From: Rhodococcus sp. IEGM 1381
Lineage (GTDB): Bacteria; Actinomycetota; Actinomycetes; Mycobacteriales; Mycobacteriaceae
Assembly: GCF_030056795.1 (NCBI RefSeq)
Contig: NZ_JASHKQ010000001.1
Coordinates: forward strand, 1,674,001 to 1,738,000
DNA length: 64,000 nt
Reading direction: 5' to 3'
Part shown: positions 36,843-44,769 of the stretch, in pieces
Layout: every line of letters starts with the position of its first letter
Position numbering within the stretch: the first letter of the stretch is position 1
Notes under the pieces: generated by a model
Databases searched by the model: none
Told to the model about the DNA's origin: nothing
Seen by the model: only the letters and a program-made list of their open reading frames with translations
Position numbers and translations under genes: made by a program

Positions 36843-36972
36843 CCGCACAGCCTTGCGTCGAAATAGTCGTCGCGGGAGAGAGATTCGCGAATTGTGGATA
36901 GCCTTGATTCCTGTGGATAACTGACCTCAGGTCACACTTCGCGAAGGCTCCGACGGTATGCCGTGTGGTAGT

Positions 36973-36997
36973 GCGAATTGTGGGCGGTGAGGTCAGT
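36973..36997 (+). repeat. Direct repeat, right copy flanking the DUF559 gene
   Basis: 22 of 25 bases match the left copy at 35991. A partial third copy of its first 12 bases (GCGAATTGTGGA) lies at 36897, and an inverted form of its last 8 bases (ACTGACCT) lies at 36930. Confidence 0.6.
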
Positions 36998-37009
36998 AGT
37001 GTCGATACA

Positions 37010-38167
37010 ATGCACAATGAATCGCAGCGATCGAAGGTCGAGCCGTTTCATGTGATGGATGTGTTCGCGGCAGCGGCCGAGCGAGCACGCACTCACGGCG
37101 ATGTACTCTCGCTCGCCGCAGGTCAGCCATCCACCCGGGCACCCGGGCCCGTGTTGCGCGCCACCCGGGAGGCCTTGGACGCGCATCTGCTCGGGTATAC
37201 CGAGACGCTCGGTCTTCTGCCGCTGCGCCGCGTAATCGCCGAGTATCACAGTGCGCGGTACGGCATCACCGTCGACGCCGACGACGTGGTGATCACCACC
37301 GGCTCGTCGGGAGCGTTCACTCTGCTGTTCCTCGCTGCGTTCGACGCGGGAGACACCGTCGTGATGGCGAGGCCTGGGTATCCGGCCTATCGAAACACGT
37401 TGGCGGCGTTGGGCTGTCAGGTGGTCGAATTGGACTGCGTGGAAGAGACGCGGTTCCAACCGACCGTCGCGATGCTCGAGGAACTGCCCGAGCCGCCGGC
37501 CGGGTTGATCATCGCCAGCCCCGCCAATCCCACCGGCACGATCATCGACGCGGATGAGCTGGCCGCGATTGCGCGCTGGTGCGACGAGCACGGAACGCTG
37601 CTGATCTCGGACGAGATCTACCACGGCATCTCCTACGGCAATGCGCACACGTCCAGCGCATGGGAGACATCGAAAGAATCCGTCGCGATCGGATCGGTAT
37701 CGAAGTACTTCTCGATGACGGGTTGGCGGCTGGGGTGGATGCTGCTGCCGGCCCGATTGCGCAGGGCCGTCGAACGATTGGCGTCGAACATGACGGTCTG
37801 CCCGCCGGCGATCTCGCAGGTTGCCGCCATTGCGGCGTTCACCGAGGAATCGCGCGTCGAGTTGGATTCACACGTCGAGCGCTACGCCGTCAATCGCCGA
37901 ATTCTGCTCGACGGTGTGCCGGCCATGGGCATCACTGATCTTGCGCCGGCCGACGGTGCGTTCTACGTGTACGCCGATATCGCACACCTCACCGACGACT
38001 CGCGGAGTTGGTGTGCGCGAGTTCTTTCCGAGACCGGGGTTGCACTGGCACCGGGCGTGGATTTCGACACCGTCCGCGGCAACCACACAGTGCGGTTCTC
38101 GTTCGCCGGCACCACCGCGGACGTCGAGGAGGCATTGGCGCGACTCCGCCTGTTCACAGCCTGCTGA
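37010..38167 (+). CDS. Class I/II PLP aminotransferase
   Basis: About 385 residues from ATG 37010; GTG 36965 is in frame but would place the repeat inside the gene. PLP fold-type I: LSLAAGQPSTRAPGPVLRAT, TTGSSGAFTLLFLAAFDAGD, IIASPANPTGTIIDADELAA (Asn), LLISDEIYHGISYG (Asp-x-x-Tyr) and the PLP lysine in VAIGSVSKYFSMTGWRLGW. It belongs with aspartate/alanine-type aminotransferases; the exact substrate is not readable. It overlaps the convergent threonine aldolase gene by 14 bases. Confidence 0.9.
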   Translation: MHNESQRSKVEPFHVMDVFAAAAERARTHGDVLSLAAGQPSTRAPGPVLRATREALDAHLLGYTETLGLLPLRRVIAEYHSARYGITVDADDVVITTGSSGAFTLLFLAAFDAGDTVVMARPGYPAYRNTLAALGCQVVELDCVEETRFQPTVAMLEELPEPPAGLIIASPANPTGTIIDADELAAIARWCDEHGTLLISDEIYHGISYGNAHTSSAWETSKESVAIGSVSKYFSMTGWRLGWMLLPARLRRAVERLASNMTVCPPAISQVAAIAAFTEESRVELDSHVERYAVNRRILLDGVPAMGITDLAPADGAFYVYADIAHLTDDSRSWCARVLSETGVALAPGVDFDTVRGNHTVRFSFAGTTADVEEALARLRLFTAC

Positions 38168-39176
38168 GTACCTCGTCGATGTCTGCGGAGTCGACGTCAC
38201 GGTGGGTCACGAAGCGCACCTTGCCCGCGACGGTCACCGCGGCGATACCCAGCTCGGCCAGCTCCGCCACAGTCTGCACGGGGTCGGTGACCGATACGAG
38301 CACGATGTTCGTCTCCGGGTCCGGCACGTCCCAGCCCCGATCCCGCAGCCCGCGAGCGAGAGTCGCCGCGTTGGCATGATCGGTGGCCAGATCACCGATG
38401 CGACCCAGGGCTACCAATCCGGCCGCGGCCAGGACGCCACCCTGACGGACGCCGCCGCCCAACATCTTTCGGACGCGTCGCGCTTCGTGGATTCGCGCGG
38501 CGTCGGAGACCAACATCGAACCGACGGGTGCACCGAGTCCCTTGCTCAAGCACACCTGCACCGTGTCGGCACCGGCCGTCAACGACGCAATCGGAACATC
38601 GAGCGCAACAGCAGCATTCCACAACCTGGCACCGTCGAGATGGATGCGAAGGTTCGAGTCACGTGCGGCAGCAACGAGTTCGGACCATTCGTCCGGTCCG
38701 AACACGGCACCGCCGGCAAAGTTGTGGGTGTTCTCGAGCGAGAGCAACGTAGTCCGCAGCGCGAAGTACGGCCCTGCGCCGCCGGCCTTGGCGCGAACGG
38801 TCGACGCGAGGGGACGGCCGGGGCCTGCGTCGTGGGGGAGGGCGTCGGGCATCCCGCCTGCCAACCACGCGGCGGTGCCGAGCTCGGATCCCAGCACATG
38901 CGCATGCTCGGGTGCCAGGAATCGATCGCCGCGCTGCAGATGCAGCATCAGCGCAATGATGTTGCCCATCGACCCCGACGGGACCCACAGCGCCGACTCG
39001 AATCCGAGCATGCCTGCGACTGCCTCTTCCAATGCGGCCATCGTGGGGTCGTGATCGAGGACGTCGTCGCCCACTTCGGCGTCGGCCATGGCTTTTCGCA
39101 TGACCGAATCGGGCCGGGTGATGGTGTCGGAGCGGAGGTCGATCGTTCGATGTGCCACGACCATTGACAATTCCAT
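38154..39176 (-). CDS. ltaE: Threonine aldolase, low specificity (PLP)
   Basis: 340 residues from ATG 39176, or 336 from ATG 39164, which has GGAA six bases upstream. It cleaves L-threonine or allo-threonine to glycine and acetaldehyde. Motifs: DLRSDTITRPDSVMRKAMAD, VGDDVLDHDPTMAALEEAVA, LWVPSGSMGNIIALMLH, LRIHLDGARLWNAAVAL and the PLP lysine in VQVCLSKGLGAPVGSML. The longer antisense-like frame to 39641 is a shadow of the TetR gene. Divergent from that TetR gene. Confidence 0.92.
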   Translation of the reverse strand: MELSMVVAHRTIDLRSDTITRPDSVMRKAMADAEVGDDVLDHDPTMAALEEAVAGMLGFESALWVPSGSMGNIIALMLHLQRGDRFLAPEHAHVLGSELGTAAWLAGGMPDALPHDAGPGRPLASTVRAKAGGAGPYFALRTTLLSLENTHNFAGGAVFGPDEWSELVAAARDSNLRIHLDGARLWNAAVALDVPIASLTAGADTVQVCLSKGLGAPVGSMLVSDAARIHEARRVRKMLGGGVRQGGVLAAAGLVALGRIGDLATDHANAATLARGLRDRGWDVPDPETNIVLVSVTDPVQTVAELAELGIAAVTVAGKVRFVTHRDVDSADIDEVLSRL

Positions 39177-39224
39177 AGCGCGAAAGCAGTCCGACGAACG
39201 GCCTCGAGCTGGCACGATGACTTG

Positions 39225-39863
39225 ATGTCCGCAGGTCCGACCGAGGCGCAGCACAAGGTGTCGGGTGCGACTCCGAAGGGGGTGCGCCGCCGCCAGGCAT
39301 TGGCGTCGGCCGCTGCGGACCTCCTCGTCGAGGGTGGCTTCGACGCGGTTCGGCATCGGTCGGTGGCCGCCCGGGCCGGGCTCCCGCTGGCCTCGACCAC
39401 CTACTATTTCGAGTCCCTGGGAGACCTGGTTGCCGCGGCTGTCGACGTAGTCGGAACACGTGAGATCGACGTCATGCGCGGTCGCATCGAGGACGAGGGC
39501 AAGTGCTCGAACGAAATGGAATCGACGGTCGACCTCATCGTCGACCTGCTCATCGGGCCACAGGACGGCCACGAGCAACTGATCGCACGATACGAGCGCT
39601 TCATCGCCTCGGCCCGGCATCCCGAACTGCGGGAAGTACAACTGCGGCTGCGCGCCCAGATCGACGATCTGCTCACCGACGTGCTGCGTAGATCGGGCCG
39701 AACCGTGCAGGAAGAGCAGCTACGACGACTTGTGGCGGTGGTCGACGGAGCAGTGGTGGGCGCGCTCAGCGAAGTGGACCCCGATCCTCGGGAAATGGCG
39801 CGAAGCATGCTGTTGGCCGTCATCGACATCGTGGCACCGGCGGAAAAGGTGCCGGCCGATTGA
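39225..39863 (+). CDS. TetR-family transcriptional regulator
   Basis: 212 residues from ATG 39225 (TTG 39222 adds one). Helix-turn-helix: RRRQALASAAADLLVEGGFD, VRHRSVAARAGLPLASTTYY then FESLGDLVAAAVD. The C-terminal domain is helical and would bind an unknown ligand. It is divergent from threonine aldolase, only 48-60 bases away, and may regulate it. Confidence 0.9.
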   Translation: MSAGPTEAQHKVSGATPKGVRRRQALASAAADLLVEGGFDAVRHRSVAARAGLPLASTTYYFESLGDLVAAAVDVVGTREIDVMRGRIEDEGKCSNEMESTVDLIVDLLIGPQDGHEQLIARYERFIASARHPELREVQLRLRAQIDDLLTDVLRRSGRTVQEEQLRRLVAVVDGAVVGALSEVDPDPREMARSMLLAVIDIVAPAEKVPAD

Positions 39864-39912
39864 CTCGCTCCTGCGGGCGAACGCGTGCCGAGACGTTCGG
39901 CCCCAACTGGTT

Positions 39913-40020
39913 CTAGTCGGCCTCGCCGGAGTCGGCGTCGTGGATCGGTGGCACCTTGCACACGCCGTCCTCGCAGACGGGGCCGTGGTCGTCGCCGAAG
40001 ATCTCCAATGGACCGCTCAT
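39913..40020 (-). CDS. 35-residue Cys-pair protein coupled to the FrnE-like gene
   Basis: ATG 40020 overlaps the stop of the FrnE-like gene by ATGA, so it is translationally coupled. The product starts MSGPLEIFGDDHGPVCEDG, continues VCKVPPIHDADSGEAD and ends with TAG at 39913. It is acidic, with two Cys five residues apart. I recognise no family. Coupling to a thiol oxidoreductase of the DsbA superfamily suggests it could be a thiol or metal partner; that is inference. Confidence 0.55.
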   Translation of the reverse strand: MSGPLEIFGDDHGPVCEDGVCKVPPIHDADSGEAD

Positions 40021-40655
40021 GAGCGGGCAGCGGCTTTCTGCAGGACCTCGGCGAACACCGACGGGGCCTGCGCGCCCGACACACCGAGCCGTCCGTCGAT
40101 CACGAAGAACGGCACACCGCTGATCCCATAGGCGATGGCCTGCTCCTTGTCTGCGCGCACTGCTGGCAGGAACTCCTCGGACTTCAGCGCCTCGACCACT
40201 TCGTCACGGTCGAGACCGACCTCCGAGGCCAGTTCGGCGAGGTCATCGACGCAGCCGACGTGGCGGCCCTCCTCGAAGTAGGCCGCCAGGAGCCGTTCCT
40301 TCATCTCGACCTGCCTGCCCTTCGACTTGGCGAAGTGCAGGAGCTCGTGCGCCTTGACGGTGTTGGTGTGTTGCAAGGCTTCGAAGTCGTACGCGAGCCC
40401 CTCGCCTGCGGCCAGCTCGGTCATCTGCCCCAACATCTGCGTGACCTGGGCGGCCGGCATACCTTTGTGGGAGACGAGAAAGTCGACCTCGCTGCCGTCG
40501 AAGTCGACCGGTGTGTCGGGTGCCAGCTCGAACGAGTGGAACTCCACCTCGAGCGTCCCGCCTCCGGCGGTGAACTCTGCAGCGCCTGCCTCGAAGCGGC
40601 GCTTGCCGACGAAGCACCACGGGCAGGCGATGTCGGACCAGATGTCGACCTTCAC
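40017..40655 (-). CDS. FrnE-type DsbA-superfamily oxidoreductase
   Basis: 212 residues from GTG 40655; GTG 40667 adds MSRT. Thioredoxin-like fold with inserted helical domain. Active site CPWC lies at the start in KVDIWSDIACPWCFVGKRRF; QHTNTVKAHELLHFAKSKG and AIAYGISGVPFFVIDG (cis-Pro) are FrnE markers. FrnE proteins of this type act as cytoplasmic disulfide oxidoreductases or isomerases, and some are tied to stress resistance. The stop overlaps the start of a 35-residue gene. It is divergent from purB. Confidence 0.9.
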   Translation of the reverse strand: MKVDIWSDIACPWCFVGKRRFEAGAAEFTAGGGTLEVEFHSFELAPDTPVDFDGSEVDFLVSHKGMPAAQVTQMLGQMTELAAGEGLAYDFEALQHTNTVKAHELLHFAKSKGRQVEMKERLLAAYFEEGRHVGCVDDLAELASEVGLDRDEVVEALKSEEFLPAVRADKEQAIAYGISGVPFFVIDGRLGVSGAQAPSVFAEVLQKAAARS

Positions 40656-40837
40656 TGTTCGGCTCACGAGGGCTGCAACATCGAAACGCGCTGCGGGTAT
40701 TCCACGTAGCAACCTCTCCCTCGCGCGAATGAAACGAGACGCGCGTGCGATCGCGGGAGGTCGGTGATGCAGTCCACTTCCGAAACAGTGCAGTCGTCTT
40801 CCGAGACCGACAACTGCGCCACGTAAGCTGGACGCTC

Positions 40838-42256
40838 GTGAGCATTCCGAATGTCCTGGCCACCCGTTACGCGAGTCCCGAGCTGGTGGCGCTGTGGTCT
40901 CCGGAGCACAAGATCGCACTGGAACGACAGTTGTGGATCGCGGTGCTGCGCGCGCAGTCCTCCCTCGGAGTCGACGTCCCCAACGCTGCGATTGCCGACT
41001 ACGAAGCCGTCGTCGACCAGGTGGATCTCGCGTCGATCGCCGAGCGCGAACGGGTCACTCGGCACGACGTCAAGGCTCGGATCGAGGAGTTCAACGCCCT
41101 CGCCGGCCATGAGCACATCCACAAGGGACTCACCAGTCGCGACCTCACCGAGAACGTCGAGCAGCTGCAGATCCTGCGCTCGCTCGAACACGTGCATGCG
41201 CACGGTGTTGCGGTTGCCAAGAGGCTGGCCGAGCGCGCTGCCGAATACTCCTCGCTCGTCATGGCCGGCCGCAGCCACAACGTCGCAGCTCAGGCCACCA
41301 CTCTGGGTAAGCGTTTCGCCTCCGCGGCCGACGAGCTGCTGCTGGCCCTGGCCCGGGTTCAGGAACTGATCGCTCGCTACCCACTGCGCGGGATCAAGGG
41401 CCCGATGGGTACCTCGCAGGACATGCTCGACCTGTTCGGCGGCGACTCCGCCAAGCTCGTCGCGCTCGAGCGCATCGTCGCCGATCACCTCGGTTTCCGG
41501 CACACGCTCACCAGCGTCGGCCAGGTCTATCCTCGTTCGCTCGATCACGAGGTCGTCTCTGCGTTGGTCCAGTTGGGTGCCGGTCCGTCGTCGTTCGCGC
41601 ATACCGTCCGACTGATGGCTGGCCACGAACTCGTGACCGAGGGGTTCCAGCCGGGACAGGTCGGCTCGTCGGCGATGCCGCACAAGATGAACACCCGCTC
41701 GTGCGAGCGCGTCAACGGCCTGCAAGTGGTGCTGCGCGGCTACGGATCGATGGCCGCCGAGCTCGCCGGTGCACAGTGGAACGAGGGCGACGTCTTCTGT
41801 TCCGTCGTGCGCCGTGTCGCCCTGCCCGACGCCTTCTTCGCCATCGACGGTCTCATCGAGACCTTCCTGACCGTGCTCGACGAATTCGGTGCCTACCCGG
41901 CCGTCATCGCCAAGGAACTCGACCGATACCTGCCGTTCCTCGCGACGACGAAGGTGCTGATGGCCGCCGTGCGCGCGGGAGTCGGACGCGAGACCGCGCA
42001 TGAGGCGATCAAGGAACACGCCGTGGCCGTCGCACTGGCGATGCGCGAGCAGGGACAAGAACCCGACTTGCTGGACCGACTGGCCGCCGACGATCGACTC
42101 CCACTCGACCGCGCTGCCCTCGATGCTGCACTGGCAGACAAGACCGCCTTCATCGGTGCGTCCGACGCCCAGGTCAGTGCTGTCGTCTCGTCTGTGGAGC
42201 GGCTGATCTCGAAATTCCCGGCCGGCGCGTCCTACAGCCCGTCGCCGATTCTCTAG
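40838..42256 (+). CDS. purB: Adenylosuccinate lyase
   Basis: 472 residues from GTG 40838. It cleaves SAICAR and adenylosuccinate, releasing fumarate, in purine synthesis. Motifs: SIPNVLATRYASPELVALW at the start, EHIHKGLTSRDLTENVEQL, MAGRSHNVAAQATTLGKR and the fumarase/lyase signature VGSSAMPHKMNTRS with the catalytic Ser region. Upstream in-frame sequence to 40745 has no good start. The stop is directly adjacent to the stop of the convergent HAD gene. Confidence 0.97.
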   Translation: MSIPNVLATRYASPELVALWSPEHKIALERQLWIAVLRAQSSLGVDVPNAAIADYEAVVDQVDLASIAERERVTRHDVKARIEEFNALAGHEHIHKGLTSRDLTENVEQLQILRSLEHVHAHGVAVAKRLAERAAEYSSLVMAGRSHNVAAQATTLGKRFASAADELLLALARVQELIARYPLRGIKGPMGTSQDMLDLFGGDSAKLVALERIVADHLGFRHTLTSVGQVYPRSLDHEVVSALVQLGAGPSSFAHTVRLMAGHELVTEGFQPGQVGSSAMPHKMNTRSCERVNGLQVVLRGYGSMAAELAGAQWNEGDVFCSVVRRVALPDAFFAIDGLIETFLTVLDEFGAYPAVIAKELDRYLPFLATTKVLMAAVRAGVGRETAHEAIKEHAVAVALAMREQGQEPDLLDRLAADDRLPLDRAALDAALADKTAFIGASDAQVSAVVSSVERLISKFPAGASYSPSPIL

Positions 42257-43048
42257 TCAAGCAAGGACTTCGGGGAGGTCGGCGACGGAGTCGATCACGT
42301 GGTCGGGCTCCATCGCGAATTCGTCCGTGATGCGCCGATCCAGGACATCCTGACGGAACTTCCCGGTGCGGACCAGCACTCCCGTCATGCCGACGACCTG
42401 GGCGGCGAGCACGTCGTTGTCCAGGTCGTCGCCGACCATCACGACATCGTCCGGGTCGACGCCCATCCGATCGGATGCCGTCCGGAAGCCCAGCGGAGCC
42501 GGCTTCCCGATGGCCTTCGCGGTATGGCCCGACGCTTGTTCCATTCCGGCCAGATACATGCCGGTGTCGATGCGCAGACCGGCTCCCGTGCTCCACATCA
42601 ACGACCGATGCATCGCGACGACGGGTATGCCGCGGCACAGCCAGTCGTAGACGCGACTGAGGCGTTCGTGGGTGAACTCCGGCCCGGCACCGCCGACCAC
42701 CACGACGTCGGGATCCTCGGACGTCTCGTCGACGAACTCGATTCCCGGCATGTCGCCGGCGATCTCACCGTTGTTGATCAGCACCACCCGCGCGTCCGGA
42801 TAGTTCTCGCGTAGATGATCGGCGGTGAGCGACGCGGCCGTGACGATCTCGTCGGAATGGACGTCCAGCCCCACATCGCGTAACGCCGTCGCGATCTGCC
42901 CGCGGGTCTTCGACGTCGTGTTGGTCAGGAACGCACGGGCAATGTCCTTGCTGTCCAGAAACTTCAGCGTCTCCGCGGCCCCGGGCACCGCCTGCCACGA
43001 CGTCACCAGAACGCCGTCGATGTCGAAAAGAACCCCGCCGATACCCAT
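42257..43048 (-). CDS. HAD-IIA (NagD-like) phosphatase
   Basis: 263 residues from ATG 43048. HAD motif I GVLFDIDGVLVTSWQAVPGA (second Asp present), motif II LTNTTSKTR, cap C2 domain (about 75-180), motif III Lys in IGKPAPLGFRTA and motif IV VMVGDDLDNDVLAA. Members remove phosphate from nucleotides or sugars. Convergent with purB without any gap between stop codons, an arrangement that leaves the terminator inside one of the genes. Confidence 0.92.
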   Translation of the reverse strand: MGIGGVLFDIDGVLVTSWQAVPGAAETLKFLDSKDIARAFLTNTTSKTRGQIATALRDVGLDVHSDEIVTAASLTADHLRENYPDARVVLINNGEIAGDMPGIEFVDETSEDPDVVVVGGAGPEFTHERLSRVYDWLCRGIPVVAMHRSLMWSTGAGLRIDTGMYLAGMEQASGHTAKAIGKPAPLGFRTASDRMGVDPDDVVMVGDDLDNDVLAAQVVGMTGVLVRTGKFRQDVLDRRITDEFAMEPDHVIDSVADLPEVLA

Positions 43049-43208
43049 CGGCAAACAGTAGTCGGGTTACCGAACGCCTGCAGCCTCAGCCATGTCGTCC
43101 ACGTAGGGTCGACAGCGCCCCGATGCAGGCAGTGAGGAGCCGGCCGATGGATGCACGACATGTCGAGCGTCTGCCCGCCACACGGCTGCCAGTGCACTCC
43201 TGTCGTCG

Positions 43209-44175
43209 ATGAGCGACCGAGAACTCGCGCTGGCAGTGGCGACGGCTACTCCGCTCGGAACAGGAATCGGCGGTCGCTCGATGGAAATGGACGTCGACGG
43301 CGACCGGGTCTTCGTCGAACGAATCCCTCTGACCGACATCGAGATGCTGCCGCAGAACAGGTTCTCGACGGCGAACCTGTTCGAGCTCCCGACGTTCTAT
43401 CAGTACGGGGTAGGGTCGTCCGGTTTCGGTGCCTGGCGCGAACTCGCCGCTCACACGATGACCACCGAGTGGGTGCTCGACGGGGAATTTCCTGGACCCG
43501 TTGATGTATCACTGGCGCATTCTCTCGGACTCTGCCCCCGAAGGATTCGTCGACGAGTTCGGGGGCTTGGAACGCGCGGTGACCTATTGGGAGGGGTCGC
43601 CCGCAATACGGAGTCGGTTGGAGGCCATCGGCACGTGCAAGCACAGTGTGGTGGTGTTCCTCGAACACATACCGCACACTCTTGGCGAATGGATTGCCCA
43701 GCAGCGCAACAGTTCCGACGGCGAAGCAGTCTTCCTGTGGGCCGAGAACGCACCCGCGCAGGTGACCGAATTCACGAGTGCACACGGCTTCGTCCATTTC
43801 GATGCCCACTTCGCCAACATCCTGACCGATGGGCAGCAACTCTATTGTGCAGATTTCGGACTCGCCTCGAGCTCGATCTTCGACCTGTCTACGCACGAGG
43901 CCACGTTTCTCTCCCACCACCTGTCGTACGACCGTGTCTACACCGCCGGTCAGCTGCTCCGAATGCTGGTCGCGGACAAATTCAGTGAGAGCGAACGCGA
44001 CGCCCTGCCGCAGAGCTGGATCGAGGGAACGCGCCCCGAGGGCATGTCGCCGGCAATCGAAGCATTCGTCGATCGTCACATCCGCCCGACAACAGTGCTG
44101 AATTCCTTTCATCGCAGCCTCGTCGACGACACCGAAGTGACGCCGTTCCCCAGGGCGGAGATCGACAGGGGGTAA
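43209..44175 (+). pseudogene. Protein-kinase-like gene with an internal frameshift
   Basis: Two consecutive frames form one protein. The first (ATG 43209 to about 43484) gives the N-lobe-like part MSDRELALAVATATPLGTGI through HTMTTEWVLDG. The second continues NFLDPLMYHWRILSDSA to the stop at 44175. Removing one G from the GGGG run at 43482-43485 joins them as WVLDGNFLDPLMYHW. The C-lobe has FVHFDAHFANILTDGQ and LYCADFGLASS, a variant HxDxxxxN and DFG catalytic core. About 322 residues when restored. It may be a sequencing error in a homopolymer, a true pseudogene or a recoded gene. Neighbours: HAD phosphatase, HIT protein. Confidence 0.75.
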
Positions 44176-44195
44176 GCACCTTAGAGTTTGGGACT

Positions 44196-44615
44196 GTGAA
44201 CCCATACACAATCTTCGCCGAGATCATTGCCGGGACGGCCGAGTCCTCTCGCGTCCACGAGGACGAGACGGTCGTCGCGTTCATGGATATCCGACCGCTC
44301 ACCAGTGGACATGTACTGGTGGTGCCCAGGGAGCAGTTCCGGACTCTGGCGGAGTTGCCACCGGAAGTCGGCGCGCACCTGTTCGTCGTCGGGCAGAAAG
44401 TGGCCGCCGCTGTGCGAGCGAGCAATCCGCGCGTCGCGGGGGTGAATCTGTTCCTCGCCGACGGCACCGTGGCTGGTCAGGAAATCTTCCACGTGCATCT
44501 GCACGTCATCCCGCGCATGATCGGCGACGGATTCGGCCTGCGGGCTCGGCCGGCGTCGCCGCAGCGATCCGAGCTCGACAGGCAAGCGGGGGAGATTGCG
44601 GCTGTTTTGAGCTGA
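44196..44615 (+). CDS. HIT-family hydrolase, second copy
   Basis: 139 residues from GTG 44196. HIT triad FHVHLHVIPR preceded by LTSGHVLVVPREQFRTLAEL and VNLFLADGTVAGQEI. It lies 20 bases after the kinase-like gene and is probably co-transcribed with it. Its N-terminus (YTIFAEIIAGTAESSRVHED) differs clearly from the HIT protein at 30859, so they are distant paralogues. Confidence 0.92.
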   Translation: MNPYTIFAEIIAGTAESSRVHEDETVVAFMDIRPLTSGHVLVVPREQFRTLAELPPEVGAHLFVVGQKVAAAVRASNPRVAGVNLFLADGTVAGQEIFHVHLHVIPRMIGDGFGLRARPASPQRSELDRQAGEIAAVLS

Positions 44616-44676
44616 GCCGCCGGCAGCTTCCCCCTCGGCCCTACCCGAAGTGTTAGCCTGCTCAGGGTCGACTAAG

Positions 44677-44695
44677 CGAGGGTAGCCTTTCCTTA
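44677..44695 (+). promoter_or_regulatory. IdeR/DtxR-like iron box upstream of the NRPS genes
   Basis: CGAGGGTAGCCTTTCCTTA matches the IdeR consensus TTAGGTTAGGCTAACCTAA at about 13 of 19 positions, strongest in the right half-site. It lies about 75 bases before the first NRPS start, inside a 154-base gap. Iron-dependent repression of the biosynthetic operon is expected for such loci. Confidence 0.5.
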
Positions 44696-44769
44696 TGCTC
44701 ATTGGGTGGTAAACCTCCTGGTCGCTCCCAGTACGACGCAGAGCGCAGCCGATCGAAGGGACACACCGG

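Noticed and set aside
44653..44675. Second possible iron box (TTAGCC...GACTAA)
   Set aside because: Only the outer bases fit and the centre is too long for a 19-mer IdeR site; kept only the better site at 44677.
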